Source: Eubacteriaceae bacterium (GTDB lineage: Bacteria > Bacillota > Clostridia > Peptostreptococcales > Anaerovoracaceae). From it: 64,000 bases of DNA. Shown piece by piece: positions 63,134 to 64,000 of the stretch (position 1 is the first letter of the stretch; every line of letters starts with the position of its first letter). Under the pieces are notes generated by a model that saw nothing but the letters and a program-made list of their open reading frames with translations, ran no database searches and was not told where the DNA came from. The DNA lies in the NCBI GenBank assembly GCA_902362805.1, contig CABIXY010000003.1, forward strand, positions 467,140-531,139, given 5' to 3'. Both the position numbers and the translations under genes were made by a program.

Positions 63134-64000
63134 TTGCATGCAGAAGAAATCAAGAAGTACATAGAGGATCACGAGAGAGATATCATTGCAGATCTGAAAG
63201 GTCTTGTGAATATTCCCAGCGTTTCTTCCGACAAAGAAAACGTAGGCAAGGCACTGGATTATGTGTTGAGGCTGGCAGAAAAGATGGGCTTTGAAGCGAA
63301 AAGCGTGCTGGATCATCAGGTAGGCGTAATCGAAATTGGGAAAGGCGAGGAGACGGTGGGCATTTTATCTCACGTAGATGTAGTGCCGGCAGAAAATCTT
63401 TCGTCCTGGATTAGTCCGCCATTTGAGATGACAGAAAGAGAGGGGCAGCTTTGGGGCCGCGGAACCATGGACGATAAAGGTGCCATCATCGTCTGCCTCT
63501 ACGCTATGAAGTGTCTATTGGATAGCGGAAAGCCGCTTCAGAAGAAGATTCAGATGATCTTAGGCACCCAAGAAGAGGTGATGTGGACTGATATGGAAAG
63601 CTATGTGGCTAATTATCCGCTGCCTGATTACGGATTTACTCCTGATGGGGAATTTCCCCTCTGCAATATTGAGAAAGGCTGTATGGATGTGGAACTGCAC
63701 TTTGCACTTGACGATACAATGGCTGAGGATGGCTGGTATCTTACTGATATCCATGCAGGACAGGCGACCAATGCGGTGCCTGGCAGTTGTACTTGTCAGA
63801 TGACTAGGTTTAAGAATGGTGTGGCGGCAGACTACAAGTCTTTGACAGCAGAGGGAAAGGCTGTCCATTCCTGCCAGCCAGAGAAAGGGGAAAATGCCAT
63901 CTTCAATCTGGCTGTCCTGATTGCGAAGGCAGAGCATTGTGAGAATCAAGTCAGCCGAGTTTTGATGATGCTGAGAGAGAAATTCGGCAGTCTCTACGGA
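63134..64000 (+). CDS. pepV: M20 family dipeptidase, PepV/Sapep-like, 5' part
   Basis: 289 codons are inside the window; the gene continues past the right edge. TTG start 8 bases after GGAGG. Metal-site motifs of the M20 family are visible: LSHVDVVP (His-x-Asp), WGRGTMDDKGA (bridging Asp) and GTQEEVMWTDM (catalytic Glu-Glu). PepV-type enzymes cleave Xaa-His and other dipeptides. It sits next to an amino-acid-type exporter operon, consistent with peptide use. Confidence 0.88.
   Translation, partial: MHAEEIKKYIEDHERDIIADLKGLVNIPSVSSDKENVGKALDYVLRLAEKMGFEAKSVLDHQVGVIEIGKGEETVGILSHVDVVPAENLSSWISPPFEMTEREGQLWGRGTMDDKGAIIVCLYAMKCLLDSGKPLQKKIQMILGTQEEVMWTDMESYVANYPLPDYGFTPDGEFPLCNIEKGCMDVELHFALDDTMAEDGWYLTDIHAGQATNAVPGSCTCQMTRFKNGVAADYKSLTAEGKAVHSCQPEKGENAIFNLAVLIAKAEHCENQVSRVLMMLREKFGSLYG

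Overview
The window comes from a spore-forming, anaerobic, low-to-mid GC Firmicute of the class Clostridia. This is inferred from gpr and spoIIP (sporulation), HydE/HydF/HydG ([FeFe]-hydrogenase maturation), a T-box leader, a CIRCE-controlled hrcA-grpE-dnaK-dnaJ operon, and strong AGGAGG ribosome binding sites with frequent TTG/GTG starts. Family-level placement (perhaps Anaerovoracaceae-like) is only a guess. No rRNA, tRNA, CRISPR array or complete transposase gene was seen.

Layout. 1-950: 5' part of a TrpB2-type tryptophan synthase gene behind a tryptophan T-box. 1018-9355, all minus strand: ZIP metal transporter, proA, proB, hydF, hydG, hydE, a TM1266-type regulator, then a sigma-54 activator. 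The hyd and pro genes overlap or nearly abut as one operon. 9385-10555: divergent sigma-54 promoter driving a PhlG/phloretin-hydrolase-family gene and a small membrane protein. 10656-15552: glycosyltransferase, an NAD/nucleoside salvage cluster (nucleoside hydrolase, PfkB kinase, nicotinamidase, NadE) and a CDF metal exporter. 15671-19794: a MurE ligase, a BTAD regulator with a GGDEF-like tail, a DUF2383 protein and deoD.

20-58.3 kb holds a conserved Clostridia backbone: rpsT, gpr, spoIIP, lepA, hemW, hrcA, grpE, dnaK, dnaJ, prmA, rsmE, mtaB, HIT. It is interrupted by accessory blocks: (a) 24.1-25.8 kb, an AT-rich membrane protein and an MNT/HEPT pair; (b) 27.0-41.8 kb, glpK, an acyltransferase, an XRE-Uma2 protein, ECF sigma/anti-sigma, DUF4190, yaaA, SDR/FAH and amidinotransferase remnants, a guanidino-modifying-family enzyme with a DegT-like aminotransferase, creatininase with an NCS1 permease, and a nitroreductase; (c) 47.5-50.5 kb, a GPH transporter with a MerR regulator and toxin-antitoxin debris; (d) 51.5-54.1 kb, inverted-repeat elements and a PadR/membrane-protein module. 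After the backbone come an M23-deacetylase fusion (54.8-56.5 kb, inside the backbone order), a uracil permease with an attenuator, tandem LysO-type exporters with a MerR regulator, and the start of a PepV-like dipeptidase.

The most unusual signals are non-coding. A dispersed two-hairpin repeat of about 85 bp occurs six times, in two covarying subfamilies; two copies lie in tandem between CIRCE and hrcA. Two 327-bp terminal-inverted-repeat elements lie in opposite orientation around 32.6-38.1 kb, a block that also carries a gene-fusing deletion. Other signals are large hairpins with a GTAC core around dnaK, two inverted-repeat-bounded cassettes at 51.6-52.2 kb, and a perfect 44-bp palindrome at 58.3 kb. 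All calls are from reading the sequence; no database search was run.
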